A DNA stretch of 64,000 nt from an uncultured Oscillospiraceae bacterium (GCA_910589145.1 CAJUSD010000010.1:1-64000), one strand, 5' to 3'. Shown: positions 8,845 to 17,098, counted from the stretch's first letter. Translations and numbers: made by a program. The notes: generated from the sequence alone by a model not told the origin.

Positions 8845-8907
8845 TAAAATCTATTTCACTTATTTAAAATATTAGTAATAATTGCATCGTTTTCCTCTGC
8901 TGCAGTC

Positions 8908-8937
8908 TTGACCGCTCGGTATTTCATCCTGTACAAT
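8908..8937 (+). promoter_or_regulatory. sigma-A promoter of plsY
   Basis: TTGACC, 18-nt spacer, TACAAT, about 70 nt upstream of the chosen plsY start. Confidence 0.6.
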
Positions 8938-9008
8938 AATAATGATAAGGGATTATTTAACGGCGGAATATGACCCTATATCTAATTATTGTTCAGGAGA
9001 TGATCTAC

Positions 9009-9668
9009 ATGTTGTTTTTGGGAATCGTCCTTTCAGCTCTTTGCGCTTACCTGATGGGCAGCATTAACAGCGCTATCATAGTATCCCAGCTTTACGCCAA
9101 GGAGGACATCCGCAATTATGGAAGCGGAAATGCTGGTATGACCAATATACTGCGGACGTATGGCAAATTTCCTGCTGCTCTTACTGCCGTCGGCGACTTT
9201 GCGAAAGGTGCGCTTGCGGTTTTAATTGGCCGGCTGCTTTTCTATATTCTTGGCGTGGGAACCTTTGACGGCGGTTTTATTGCGGGATTTTTTGCAATTC
9301 TTGGACATCTTTTCCCCGTTTATTTCGGCTTCCGCGGCGGGAAGGGCGTTCTTACTTCTGCAGGCGTTATCCTTGTCATTCATCCCCTGATCTTTTTGCT
9401 GCTTGCTGCTGTTACTATTCCCATTATTTTTCTTTCAAGAATTGTTTCTTTAGGGTCGATTTTTGCCGCCGTTCTTTTTCCTGTTCTTGTTTTCTTTTTA
9501 TGCGGCAGAAGTTTGAATTTGGATTTGCTCTTTGCTGTTTTGATGGCTGCCATTGTCATCTTTATGCACAGGGAAAATATCAAAAGGCTCCTGAGCGGAA
9601 CGGAAAACCGATTCCCAAAAAAGAAGAAGAATACAGCCTCTTCCTCAAAGTCCCAGAAAAAGAAGTAG
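9009..9668 (+). CDS. plsY: glycerol-3-phosphate acyltransferase PlsY
   Basis: PlsY transfers the acyl group of acyl-phosphate to glycerol-3-phosphate, the first step of phospholipid synthesis at the inner face of the membrane. The 219-residue protein has the three family motifs: GSINSA and YGSGNAGMTN near the N-terminus, FRGGKGV in the middle and HREN near the C-terminus. It has about five membrane helices and ends in a long lysine-rich tail (KKKKN...KSQKKK). I chose ATG 9009 because AGGAG lies 9 nt upstream; two ATG/ATA-rich upstream in-frame starts lack a site and would extend the first helix. The position after der is common in Clostridia. Confidence 0.93.
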   Translation: MLFLGIVLSALCAYLMGSINSAIIVSQLYAKEDIRNYGSGNAGMTNILRTYGKFPAALTAVGDFAKGALAVLIGRLLFYILGVGTFDGGFIAGFFAILGHLFPVYFGFRGGKGVLTSAGVILVIHPLIFLLLAAVTIPIIFLSRIVSLGSIFAAVLFPVLVFFLCGRSLNLDLLFAVLMAAIVIFMHRENIKRLLSGTENRFPKKKKNTASSSKSQKKK

Positions 9669-9738
9669 GGCTTTGAATTTTATGTGTTGAGGGTTTACTA
9701 TTTCGATTGGATTGAAACAACTTTTTCCTAAAATCTAC

Positions 9739-9767
9739 TTGATTTTCTACTGTTTTTCTGATATCAT
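9739..9767 (+). promoter_or_regulatory. candidate promoter of rpmB
   Basis: TTGATT, 17-nt spacer, TATCAT, about 45 nt before the rpmB start. Confidence 0.5.
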
Positions 9768-9813
9768 ACTAATGTTGACTTTTTGCGTCGCTCTTTAAGG
9801 AGGTGTTTGCACC

Positions 9814-10002
9814 ATGGCAAAATGCGATATATGCGGAAAAGGCGTAACTTTTGGGATCAAGGTTTCTCACTCCCATAGAAGATCTAATCGGACTTGGAAA
9901 CCTAATGTTCGCCGTGTAAAGGCAGTTGTGGACGGAACTCCATGTCATCTTTATGCCTGTACCCGCTGCCTGCGTTCCAACAAAGTGACCCGCGCTGTCT
10001 GA
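9814..10002 (+). CDS. rpmB: 50S ribosomal protein L28 (zinc-binding form)
   Basis: A 62-residue L28 starting MAKCDICGKG, with the first CXXC pair at 4-7 and the second (CTRC) near 50-53, so it is the zinc-binding paralogue, matching the zinc form of L32 in this window. An AAGGAGGTG site precedes the ATG. It has its own promoter and terminator, so it is monocistronic. Confidence 0.97.
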   Translation: MAKCDICGKGVTFGIKVSHSHRRSNRTWKPNVRRVKAVVDGTPCHLYACTRCLRSNKVTRAV

Positions 10003-10039
10003 TGCTTTGTGGGAAATGTTTTTATGGTTGTAACTGCTT

Positions 10040-10076
10040 AGACGGTGTTGCCATGTGGCGACGCCGTCTTTGTTTT
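10040..10076 (+). terminator. terminator after rpmB
   Basis: AGACGGTGTTGCC pairs with GGCGACGCCGTCT (13 bp, two G-U) around ATGT, followed by TTGTTTT. Confidence 0.9.
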
Positions 10077-10127
10077 ATGGAAAACGTATACAAGCGGGAA
10101 TGGCTTTAGACGAATACAGCCTGAGGT

Positions 10128-10220
10128 GGATTAAAAAGGTTTGAAGATCCCAGGGTTGTGCAGCGGAGCTGCACTCCTAAAAAGTTCCCTGGTCGCGCCT
10201 GCGGGCGCGAAATACCCCAG
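10128..10220. repeat. dispersed intergenic repeat, GC-rich family, copy 2
   Basis: The copy starts with AAAAAGGTTTGAAGATCCCAGG, like 5030, includes the hairpin GTGCAGCGGAGCTGCAC (10158-10174), and has the core TCCCTGGTCGCGCC...GCGCGAAATACCCC (10186-10218). That core recurs at 17027-17058 and, inverted, at 17204-17233. It crosses no gene boundary. An open frame through it (10158-10403) has repeat-like composition and no ribosome site, so it is not called as a gene. Confidence 0.5.
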
Positions 10221-10276
10221 CCTGCTAAAAGAAAATATAGGCCTCACCTAAGAGGTAGATATCTAAATTTTGGAAT

Positions 10277-10353
10277 AATCCCGCCATTTTCTTTAATGGG
10301 GGCAGCGGACGGCAAGTTTAGAGCTGCTTCCGTGGGGGATATATGGCGGGATT
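10277..10353. other. structured intergenic element (possible RNA)
   Basis: AATCCCGCCAT (10277-10287) pairs perfectly with ATGGCGGGATT (10343-10353). The 55 nt between contain an inner GCAGC/GCTGC helix (10302-10306 with 10323-10327) and a competing CGGA/TCCG pairing. This nested layout fits a small folded RNA or a regulatory leader better than a terminator, since T residues after it are few. I recognised no known riboswitch or ncRNA family in it. The remainder of the 10003-10661 gap holds only a promoter. Confidence 0.35.
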
Positions 10354-10503
10354 CTTTGCTGAAAGTTTCCTCTTGCAGCCAGCGAACAGCCAACGGTTGC
10401 TGAGATGGCGTCTTTTATGCCGAAAGACATAGATTTGGAAGCAGATTTTCATCGAACCCATGTTAAATAATCATAAGGAATTGTAAACAGTTGATTTAAC
10501 CGC

Positions 10504-10532
10504 TTGTTTTTCTCATATTTAACAGGTATAAT
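10504..10532 (+). promoter_or_regulatory. promoter of the M50 protease-scpA unit
   Basis: TTGTTT, 17-nt spacer, TATAAT, giving a leader of about 120 nt before the protease gene. Confidence 0.6.
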
Positions 10533-10661
10533 AAAGAGGAAACTGAGAAACTGTTTAAATTCTATCCATATACATCTTGCTTATATTGTGCAAAAAACTG
10601 ACTGTGTAATCTGAGATACATCCAGAATTTTAACAGGTTTTTATAATAAGGAGGGGGTTTT

Positions 10662-11342
10662 ATGTTCTTTGACGGATTATATACCCTTTTAGCCAGGTGC
10701 ATTGTCCTGGTTGCAATTATACCGCTTCACGAATGTTCCCACGGCTGGGTAGCAAACCGGCTTGGAGACCCCACTGCAAAAAACCAGGGCCGTCTGACTT
10801 TAAACCCAATCAAACACTTTGATCCGATTGGAAGTATGTTAATGCTGCTGACAGGGTTTGGCTGGGCAAAGGCAGTGCCGGTAAATATGCGATATTTCAA
10901 AAATCCTAAACGGGATATGGCGGTAACTGCATTGGCGGGGCCGTTGTCAAATCTGATTTTTGGTTTTATCCTTTTAGTTGTATACCGTCTGGTATATGGA
11001 TTGTTTTCCCCAGCAGCGGCAATCGCCTCAGAACCTATTCAGGCGTTATTTATGGGGCTTACAGAAATTCTGTGGGCAATGTTCAGTATTAATGTGTCGC
11101 TGGCAGTTTTTAACCTGCTTCCCGTCCCGCCGCTAGACGGCTCCCGCATTATCTCCCTTTTTCTTCCTGATAAAATTTACTTTTCCATTATGAGATATGA
11201 ACGATATATATTTTTAATTATGGCGCTGCTGTTATATTTAGGAGTGTTCTCTGTACCTTTGGGATATGGGGTTAATTTTGTAGTACGGGCTATGGTGAGG
11301 GCGACTGGTTTTATAGATGTATTTACAGGGCTTTTTGTCTGA
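10662..11342 (+). CDS. site-2-type (M50) membrane metalloprotease
   Basis: The 226-residue product is a minimal S2P-type rhomboid-like zinc protease that acts within the membrane. It has the zinc motif HECSH at residues 23-27 in the first helix and the third-ligand motif NLLPVPPLDG in a later helix, with about five membrane segments. There is no PDZ domain or extracytoplasmic extension, so it is not the RseP or SpoIVFB type but the short family usually encoded before scpA in Clostridia. An AAGGAGGGGG site precedes the ATG. The substrate is unknown. It is probably co-transcribed with scpA, which starts 32 nt after the stop. Confidence 0.9.
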   Translation: MFFDGLYTLLARCIVLVAIIPLHECSHGWVANRLGDPTAKNQGRLTLNPIKHFDPIGSMLMLLTGFGWAKAVPVNMRYFKNPKRDMAVTALAGPLSNLIFGFILLVVYRLVYGLFSPAAAIASEPIQALFMGLTEILWAMFSINVSLAVFNLLPVPPLDGSRIISLFLPDKIYFSIMRYERYIFLIMALLLYLGVFSVPLGYGVNFVVRAMVRATGFIDVFTGLFV

Positions 11343-11374
11343 ATTACATAGAGATAGAAAGGGAGGTTGAAAAT

Positions 11375-12079
11375 ATGGAAACGCTGTCGTTCAAGCTGGA
11401 CCAGTTTGAAGGCCCCCTTGACTTAATGCTTCATTTGATTTCACAACATAAACTGAATATTTTAGAGATAGAAATTACAAAAGTAATGGATCAATATTTG
11501 GAAGCGATTGGGCAGATGCAGAGGCAGGACATGGAAATTTCCAGTTCGTTTTTGGAAATGGCTTCCCGGCTGGTATATATCAAAACCCTGTCCCTCCTTC
11601 CAAAAAGAGAGAAAGAGCAGCAGGAACTGACCCGAGAACTGACTGGGCAGCTTTTAGAGTACAGTTTATGCAAACAGATAGCGGAATACCTTGGAAACGA
11701 GTATCAAGGGGATTTGGTTTTTGTCCGCAAACCAGAAAAAGTTGAGTCAGACCCAACCCATAAAGGACGATACCCTTTGGAGGAATTGATACACGCCTAT
11801 CTTTCGGCGATTGGCAGAGGACAGAGGAAACTTCCTCCTTCGGAGGACGTATTCCGGCCTATTGTGAGAAAACATGTTGTATCAGTATCATCCAGAATTG
11901 CATATTTGCTTCAAAGACTGTATCATGAAAAGGTAATCGGATTTCAAAAACTGTTTTATCATGTAGAGGATAAGTCTGAGCTGGTCGCTACTTTTCTGGC
12001 GGTGTTGGAACTGATTAAAGACAAACGTATCCAGGTTGCAGACGATGAAATTCAGACTGTTACAGCGATTGGGGCGTAG
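11375..12079 (+). CDS. scpA: segregation and condensation protein A (kleisin)
   Basis: ScpA is the kleisin bridging the SMC dimer, and with ScpB forms the condensin that organises and segregates the chromosome. The 234-residue protein opens with the typical KLDQFEGPLDLMLHLI block, has the helical SMC-neck binding N-terminal domain, a charged middle, and a C-terminal winged helix that would bind the SMC head. The site GGGAGG lies 9 nt before the ATG. Its neighbours, the M50 protease and scpB, are as in related Clostridia. Confidence 0.96.
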   Translation: METLSFKLDQFEGPLDLMLHLISQHKLNILEIEITKVMDQYLEAIGQMQRQDMEISSSFLEMASRLVYIKTLSLLPKREKEQQELTRELTGQLLEYSLCKQIAEYLGNEYQGDLVFVRKPEKVESDPTHKGRYPLEELIHAYLSAIGRGQRKLPPSEDVFRPIVRKHVVSVSSRIAYLLQRLYHEKVIGFQKLFYHVEDKSELVATFLAVLELIKDKRIQVADDEIQTVTAIGA

Positions 12080-12222
12080 GGGATAGGTAAGCCGGTCAGC
12101 CTGGGAATTGCGTTTTTCCTTTGGGAGTACAAATCTTTGGTTTATCCCTGTATATTTGCCTTTTACTGAATCAAACGCAACAGAATACCAATATTATATG
12201 CAATATATAAAGGAGACAGCTT

Positions 12223-12795
12223 GTGGCAGGACTAAAACTGGAAAGAAGAATTGAAGCTATCCTTTTCGCCGGCGGCGGGCCGGTTGCCTGCGAAAAACTG
12301 GCCGCTGTTCTTGGGCTTACAAAACCGGCTGTATACCAGCAAGTCCAGAAACTGTCGGATAAGTATAAAAAAGAGGGCAGTGCTTTACAAATTCTTAAAT
12401 TGGAAGACAGCTTTCAGCTTAGTACGCTTCCACAATACGCTGCTGATATAAAGGCTGTGCTGGCGATTACCCGTAATATGCCTTTATCACAGGCTGCTTT
12501 AGAAGTACTGGCAGTCATTTCCTATAATCAACCAGTTACAAAGGCATTTATTGAACAGATCCGTGGGGTAGATTGTTCTGCTGTTATTAATTCCCTGATG
12601 GAAAAAAGATTAGTGGAGGAAGCCGGAAGGCTGGAATTACCTGGACGGCCTATTAGCTATCGAACAACAGACGCTTTTTTAAGGTGTTTTGGATTGGAAA
12701 GCCTTAGCCAGCTTCCGCCAGTTTCTGGACAAGAACCCACCATGGAGGAAAAACAGGAAATGGAAGTTTTGCCTGAAATGGAAAAACAGATTTAA
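12223..12795 (+). CDS. scpB: segregation and condensation protein B
   Basis: ScpB dimers bind the middle of the kleisin ScpA and support SMC loading. The 190-residue product has two winged-helix domains, including the family signature LEVLAVISYNQPVT near residue 100 and GRPISYRTT near 150, then a short acidic tail rich in Glu/Met. The start is GTG with an AAGGAGA site 7 nt upstream. The gap from scpA is 143 nt, longer than usual. A dispersed repeat begins immediately after its stop codon. Confidence 0.94.
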   Translation: MAGLKLERRIEAILFAGGGPVACEKLAAVLGLTKPAVYQQVQKLSDKYKKEGSALQILKLEDSFQLSTLPQYAADIKAVLAITRNMPLSQAALEVLAVISYNQPVTKAFIEQIRGVDCSAVINSLMEKRLVEEAGRLELPGRPISYRTTDAFLRCFGLESLSQLPPVSGQEPTMEEKQEMEVLPEMEKQI

Positions 12796-12960
12796 GAACC
12801 TATATTCATAGCCGGGGGAAGCTGGAAGGGCGGGGATTTTTCCCGCCAGACAAGGAGGTTTTCCGCAGCAATCCTGACGGACTGCAAGGGAAACCGACGC
12901 AGATGCGCCGTCAGAACTGCTTTTGGGCGTGTTGATCCTTGTCAAGCAAAGGTACAGGTT
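12796..12960. repeat. MITE-like intergenic repeat, copy A
   Basis: The left part (12796-12867) is nearly identical to 32396-32468, including GACAAGGAGGTTTTCCGCA. The right part (12896-12954) matches 27217-27273, including GACGCAGATGCG and TTGTCAAGCAAAGG. Copy A thus links two halves seen apart elsewhere. Its outer ends AACCTATA and TACAGGTT are inverted. No protein is encoded; it lies between scpB and the DUF2953 gene. Confidence 0.75.
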
Positions 12961-12996
12961 CTAAGTTGAAATCAACAGCGAAAGGGAGGTATACCG

Positions 12997-13677
12997 ATGG
13001 GGTGGATTATATTGGGCATTATTGCGCTGATAATCGGCCTGTTTTTGTGGTTTCCCGTTCGGCTTGGTGTAGATTATGGGGAAGAAGGGACTTCCTGCTG
13101 GCTGAAAATTCTGTTTTGGAAAATTTCAATTTTTTCCAGCGAAGACTTAGAAAAAGAGGAGGAACAACAAGCTTTCAAACAAAAACGCCAGAAATCCCGA
13201 AAAAAAGCTAAAACAAAGAAGAAAGATTCTCAAACCGGTGAAACACCAAAGAAAAAACAAAAAAAGTCAGTTCAGGAATGGATAGAGCTTATTTTAATCA
13301 TAGCCCAAAGCGGAGGGAAGCTTGTCAAACGATTTTGGAAGGGATTTCGTATCAATGATCTTTGCCTGCAAATGGCAGTTGCCGGAAACGATGCAGCAGA
13401 AACAGCGATTACTTATGGAAAAGTAAATGCGGCGGTATACAGTATGTGTGCCCTGGTGTCGCGGATTGTCACGCTTCGGCGGACGTATATTCAAATAATT
13501 CCTGACTTTTTGTCGGAGGAAAGCCGCGTGGAAGTTTCCGGGGAGCTGTTTTTTCGTATAGGAACACTTTTGGCAGCAGCCTTTTCCGGGGGATTTTTCT
13601 TTTTGAAAAAATACCTTGCTAAAATGAAAACAAAGAAAGAAAAAGAACAGGATGCGGCTGGACAAACTGTTTCATAA
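12997..13677 (+). CDS. DUF2953 family membrane protein
   Basis: A 226-residue protein with an N-terminal membrane helix (about 2-20), a very lysine-rich linker (about 55-90), then the DUF2953 region with a second hydrophobic segment near 185-205. The family is found in spore-forming Firmicutes next to ytfJ, exactly as here, suggesting a sporulation-linked role; the biochemical function is not known. A GGGAGGT site precedes the ATG at 12997. It is co-transcribed with ytfJ, 45 nt downstream. Confidence 0.82.
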   Translation: MGWIILGIIALIIGLFLWFPVRLGVDYGEEGTSCWLKILFWKISIFSSEDLEKEEEQQAFKQKRQKSRKKAKTKKKDSQTGETPKKKQKKSVQEWIELILIIAQSGGKLVKRFWKGFRINDLCLQMAVAGNDAAETAITYGKVNAAVYSMCALVSRIVTLRRTYIQIIPDFLSEESRVEVSGELFFRIGTLLAAAFSGGFFFLKKYLAKMKTKKEKEQDAAGQTVS

Positions 13678-13722
13678 ACTGCCTGCATCCCGTTTATTAT
13701 AAATTTATTGGAGGAATTAAAA

Positions 13723-14184
13723 ATGAGTAGTACCCCTATTCAGGATATTCTTAATGATTCTATGCAGCACCTTCGGGAATTAGTAGGTGCGGAAACGATT
13801 ATTGGCAAGGAGATTAAAACAGAAAATGGCACAACAATTATTCCGGTGTCAAAGGTTAACTTTGGTTTTGCTTCCGGCGGTTCAGATATGCCTACCAGTA
13901 AGCCAAAGGATTTATTCGGCGGCGGCAGCGGCGGCGGTGTGACCATTTCTCCTATTGCCTTTTTGGTAATCTCTCCAGACGGGGATGTTCGGATGATGCA
14001 GATTTCAGAAAATTCCAATAACGCCGGCCGTGCTTTGAATATGATCCCAGAAGTTTTGAATCAGGTTGTGGGATTTATTCAGAAGAAAACCGGCAAAGAC
14101 GGAGAGGATTCCACCAAAGCAGAAGGAACCAGTACAGGGGAATCTTCCTCTGCCGATGAGAAAAAAGCGGATAGCAGCTTCTGA
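13723..14184 (+). CDS. ytfJ: spore protein YtfJ (GerW family)
   Basis: The 153-residue product matches the YtfJ/GerW family: a helical N-terminus (PIQDILNDSMQHLRELV), a conserved VNFGFASGG segment, then a glycine-rich loop (GGGSGGG) and a TISPIAFLVI strand, ending in a low-complexity Ser/Thr/Glu tail. In Bacillus subtilis the homologue is forespore-made and is needed for function of the germination cortex lytic enzyme SleB. I start at ATG 13723, which has GGAGG 8 nt upstream; the TTG at 13708 is within the site region. Its presence supports a spore-forming host. Confidence 0.92.
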   Translation: MSSTPIQDILNDSMQHLRELVGAETIIGKEIKTENGTTIIPVSKVNFGFASGGSDMPTSKPKDLFGGGSGGGVTISPIAFLVISPDGDVRMMQISENSNNAGRALNMIPEVLNQVVGFIQKKTGKDGEDSTKAEGTSTGESSSADEKKADSSF

Positions 14185-14265
14185 GAAAATCTTCATTTTA
14201 TGGCTTCTTTTAGTAAAAATAGGATGAGAGAAAGGAGCGCGATTTTATATCCGTTCCTTAAAAGG

Positions 14266-14343
14266 AAAAGTTCACCTTTGCGGAAATGCAGTCCTGATGG
14301 TGCCTCCTGTAACAGGGCATCAGGATATGGCAGGGGAACTTTT
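14266..14343. other. nested stem-loop region between ytfJ and dacB
   Basis: An outer helix AAAAGTTC/GAACTTTT (14266-14273 with 14336-14343) encloses an 8-bp inner hairpin TCCTGATG/CATCAGGA (14292-14299 with 14318-14325). The pairing is strong for an intergenic stretch and could be a leader RNA of dacB or a ytfJ 3' element. The rest of 14185-14621 holds a short open frame (about 14367-14513) without start or ribosome site, and a promoter. Confidence 0.35.
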
Positions 14344-14521
14344 GGTTCAGCTCTATACTTTTCTAAGGAGTAAAATCTGCAAAGCGATTCTTTCACCTTT
14401 CTCAGTCCGCCTTTTTTGAACCTTATGCTGTTTATGGAAAAAATGAATACCCAAAGGTCAATGTATTAGAGGGCTGTATCATTGGCTTAAAGGATTTTTT
14501 CCTATTCTGATATTGGAGGAT

Positions 14522-14530
14522 TGCTATAAT
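14522..14530 (+). promoter_or_regulatory. extended -10 promoter of dacB
   Basis: TGCTATAAT is an extended -10 hexamer about 90 nt before the dacB start; no good -35 is visible. A sporulation sigma factor could be used instead, but none of their -10 boxes is clear. Confidence 0.4.
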
Positions 14531-14621
14531 ACCCTTCTTTCCTTACTATAAAACATACCCCGCCCTCCTTCTGCATATGCTGGTACAAATCGGTAACAAC
14601 TGTGGAAACGGGGGAATCGGG

Positions 14622-15851
14622 ATGTGTAGGAGGAAGAAAACAAAATGGATTTGGCTGGCTGCCCTGATGGCGGTTTTGATTTTAGGACGGATAAGCGCAG
14701 TAAAAGCCTTTGATGTGGATTTTCCGTACATGGCAGAGGATGCGTCGGCAGAAATTTCCAAGCCTGTTGTGCCGCTGCCCTTTGGAAACAGCAACGCCAA
14801 AGGCATGGTTCTGATGGACGGAAAAACGGGAAGGCTTTTATTTGGCGTAAATCCTGACGAACGCCTTTCTATGGCCAGCACCACCAAGATCATGACTGCA
14901 CTTTTGGCGTTGGAACAGCCTAATATTGACACTTCCTTTGTAGTAGATGCGGCAGCAATCCGGGTGGAAGGAACTTCTATGGGGTTATCAGAAGGAGACT
15001 CGGTAACGCTTCGGGTACTGGCGGGCGGGATGCTTCTCGCTTCCGGCAACGACGCTGCCAATGCTGCCGCTGCATATATTGACGGTTCACAGGCAGCCTT
15101 TGCCAAGAGGATGAATTTGAGGGCAGCGGAAATTGGGATGGACAATACCAATTTTGTAACCCCTTCCGGCCTGGACAATGAAAACCACTTTTCTACTGCC
15201 CGCGATATGGGCCTTTTAGCCTGTGAAGCGCTTAGGAATCCAGATTTTGCGGCTATCTGTTCCAGCCCTTCCATGAAGCTTTCCTTTGGAAATCCACCCT
15301 ATGATCGCTGGTTAAGCAACCACAACCGCCTTTTGCGGGAGTATAAAGATGCAATCGGTGTTAAAACGGGGTTTACGAAAAAGTCAGGAAGATGCCTTGT
15401 TTCCGCTGCAAGCCGTGACGGTATTCTTTTGGTCTGTGTTACGCTGGGGGCAGCCGATGACTGGAATCTCCACAAACAGGCTTTAGATGCAGGATTTAAT
15501 GCTTTAAAGGCTTATGATGTGGTTTCCTTTTTGCCGGAGGATTTGAGGGTTCCCGTAACAGGAGGAACCAGAAGTTCTGTTCGGGTTTCTGGCAGCGGGG
15601 AAGCAGCAGCGGAAAAACTTGCCCTTACGCCAGAGGAGGCCCAGAGGGTTCAGGTTTCTGTCCAGTTATCCGCTTTAGAATATGCCCCTATCGATGAAGG
15701 ACAGATTTTAGGAGAGGCAGTTCTGTTTTTAGACGGAAAGGAAATGTCTTCTATCCCCCTTATTTCTAAAGATGCTTCTCCTTTGAAACCACAGGAGAAA
15801 AAAGGGTTCTCTAAATTGTGGAATACTATTACAAAGCCGTTCCAAAAATGA
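14622..15851 (+). CDS. dacB: D-alanyl-D-alanine carboxypeptidase, S11 family
   Basis: A penicillin-binding carboxypeptidase that trims the terminal D-Ala of peptidoglycan stem peptides. The 409-residue product has a signal peptide (basic start, hydrophobic 9-22, likely cleavage after SAVKA), then the S11 triad: STTK with Ser86 and Lys89, SGN at 141-143 and KTG at 248-250. A C-terminal beta-sandwich and a positively charged end follow, compatible with membrane attachment. I chose ATG 14622 with a GGGGGAATCGGG stretch upstream, since the start at 14577 lacks a site and would precede the signal peptide. The position between ytfJ and rluB matches the sporulation-associated DacB/DacF homologues of Clostridia. 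Confidence 0.9.
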   Translation: MCRRKKTKWIWLAALMAVLILGRISAVKAFDVDFPYMAEDASAEISKPVVPLPFGNSNAKGMVLMDGKTGRLLFGVNPDERLSMASTTKIMTALLALEQPNIDTSFVVDAAAIRVEGTSMGLSEGDSVTLRVLAGGMLLASGNDAANAAAAYIDGSQAAFAKRMNLRAAEIGMDNTNFVTPSGLDNENHFSTARDMGLLACEALRNPDFAAICSSPSMKLSFGNPPYDRWLSNHNRLLREYKDAIGVKTGFTKKSGRCLVSAASRDGILLVCVTLGAADDWNLHKQALDAGFNALKAYDVVSFLPEDLRVPVTGGTRSSVRVSGSGEAAAEKLALTPEEAQRVQVSVQLSALEYAPIDEGQILGEAVLFLDGKEMSSIPLISKDASPLKPQEKKGFSKLWNTITKPFQK

Positions 15852-16002
15852 AAAAAGTTTTAGGGAAACCAAAATTAAGGGATTCTGCCATATAGGGCTT
15901 AATCTATCATTATTTGAAATATTCTCTCTTTTTACGACTGCGAGAGGATTGAAACAAACGACTTATGGACTGCCGGACGGCAGACCGGAAAGGGATTTTT
16001 TT

Positions 16003-16935
16003 ATGGCTAAAACCCGAATTCAAAAAGTTTTATCGGAAAACGGTATTCTCTCCCGCAGAAAGGCTGAGGAATACGTCGCTCAAGGAAGGGTTACTGTCAA
16101 CGGAAGACGTGCGGAAACTGGCGTGGCTGTGGACCCGGAAAAAGATATCATTACAATTGATGGCGTCCGCTTGGAATTGTCTTCAAGGGTTCACAAAGTT
16201 TATATCCTTTTGAACAAGCCCCGCGGCTATGTTACTACTCTCAGCGACGAGTTGGGAAGAAAATGTGTTGCTGAACTGGTAGAGGATGCTCCTGAGCACG
16301 TTTATCCTGTGGGAAGGCTCGATAAGGATTCTGAAGGCGCGCTGATCCTTACCAATGATGGGGAATTTGCAAATTTAATTATGCACCCAAGCCATCATAT
16401 TTCTAAGACTTACCGTGTCACCGTCAGGCCGGGGGTAAACGAGGATCAATTGGTACAGCTTTCCTCTGGGGTGGAAATAGATGGGAAGACGACTGCGCCA
16501 GCTCAAGTGGATGTGATTGAGAAAAAAACAGACAGAGCTGTTATACAAATCGTTATTCATGAGGGAAGAAACAGGCAGGTTCGTAAGATGTGTGAAGCGG
16601 TAGGGTTGGAAGTGGCAAGGCTGAAACGAAGCAGTGTCGGCCCAATCAGGTTGGGAATGCTCCAGCCAGGTAAATGGAGGGAACTGACTCCACAGGAAGT
16701 CCGGGCTGTTCGCGGCGCTGTGAAAGGACAAAGTGTTCAGCCGGTTCGGCCTAAAACAGAGGAAAAAAATTTCGGGCGGGGTACGATGAAAAAGAAATCA
16801 GGGAGTTCATCCCGCCGCAGTTCCAGCAGGGAGGATAGTTTTGAATTCCGCAATGGCAGACCCGTTCGGGATATGGGGGATGTCCCGGTTGGAAGGGAAC
16901 AGAGAGGGCGGAAAATTTATAAACGCCATAAATAG
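16003..16935 (+). CDS. rluB: 23S rRNA pseudouridine synthase (RluB/RsuA family)
   Basis: The enzyme isomerises a uridine of 23S rRNA. The 310-residue product has an N-terminal S4 RNA-binding domain (about 3-50) and the catalytic motif GRLDKDSEG with Asp107, then the RNRQVRKM block of the RsuA/RluB family. The last 70 residues are a basic Ser/Arg/Lys tail absent from shorter relatives and probably an RNA-binding extension. ATG 16003 has AAAGGG 8 nt upstream; the upstream in-frame ATG at 15949 lacks a site. It ends the scpA-to-rluB gene run, and a terminator follows at 17099. Confidence 0.93.
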   Translation: MAKTRIQKVLSENGILSRRKAEEYVAQGRVTVNGRRAETGVAVDPEKDIITIDGVRLELSSRVHKVYILLNKPRGYVTTLSDELGRKCVAELVEDAPEHVYPVGRLDKDSEGALILTNDGEFANLIMHPSHHISKTYRVTVRPGVNEDQLVQLSSGVEIDGKTTAPAQVDVIEKKTDRAVIQIVIHEGRNRQVRKMCEAVGLEVARLKRSSVGPIRLGMLQPGKWRELTPQEVRAVRGAVKGQSVQPVRPKTEEKNFGRGTMKKKSGSSSRRSSSREDSFEFRNGRPVRDMGDVPVGREQRGRKIYKRHK

Positions 16936-17026
16936 TTTCTGAAAAAATTCATTTGCAGCTGCAAATTTAGATGAGTACTGCTTACAGCAGATGAAAAGGG
17001 TTATAGGCAGGGGGCAGCAAAGCAGA

Positions 17027-17058
17027 TCCCTGGCCGTGCTCGCAAGCGCGAAACACCC
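17027..17058. repeat. dispersed intergenic repeat, GC-rich family, copy 3 (core)
   Basis: TCCCTGGCCGTGCT...GCGCGAAACACCC is close to 10186-10218 and is followed, as there, by an A-rich CTAAAA stretch. Only the core is recognisable. Confidence 0.5.
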
Positions 17059-17098
17059 GCTATACTAAAAAGTAAAGAAAACTCTATAAGAGAAATAT

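Noticed and set aside
10323..10345. Read in reverse, CGGAAGCAGC near 10330 recalls the conserved loop of SRP RNA.
   Set aside because: The neighbouring GGTCAG element and the long helix of SRP RNA are missing, so the resemblance is too short.
10158..10403. An 81-codon plus-strand frame across the GC-rich repeat and the structured element.
   Set aside because: No ribosome site, repeat-like composition and no homology pattern.
14193..14396. A 67-codon minus-strand frame behind ytfJ.
   Set aside because: No ribosome site and it covers the nested hairpins; unlikely to be coding. A plus-strand frame (14367-14513) with some coding-like codons lacks a start as well.
15935..15958. GCGAGAGGATTGAAAC resembles the 3' end of a type I CRISPR repeat; a similar GCGAGCGGATTGAAAT is at 24952.
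   Set aside because: Both occur once, without spacers, regular spacing or cas genes, and the flanking bases do not agree beyond the short motif. They are probably chance or promoter-near sequences.
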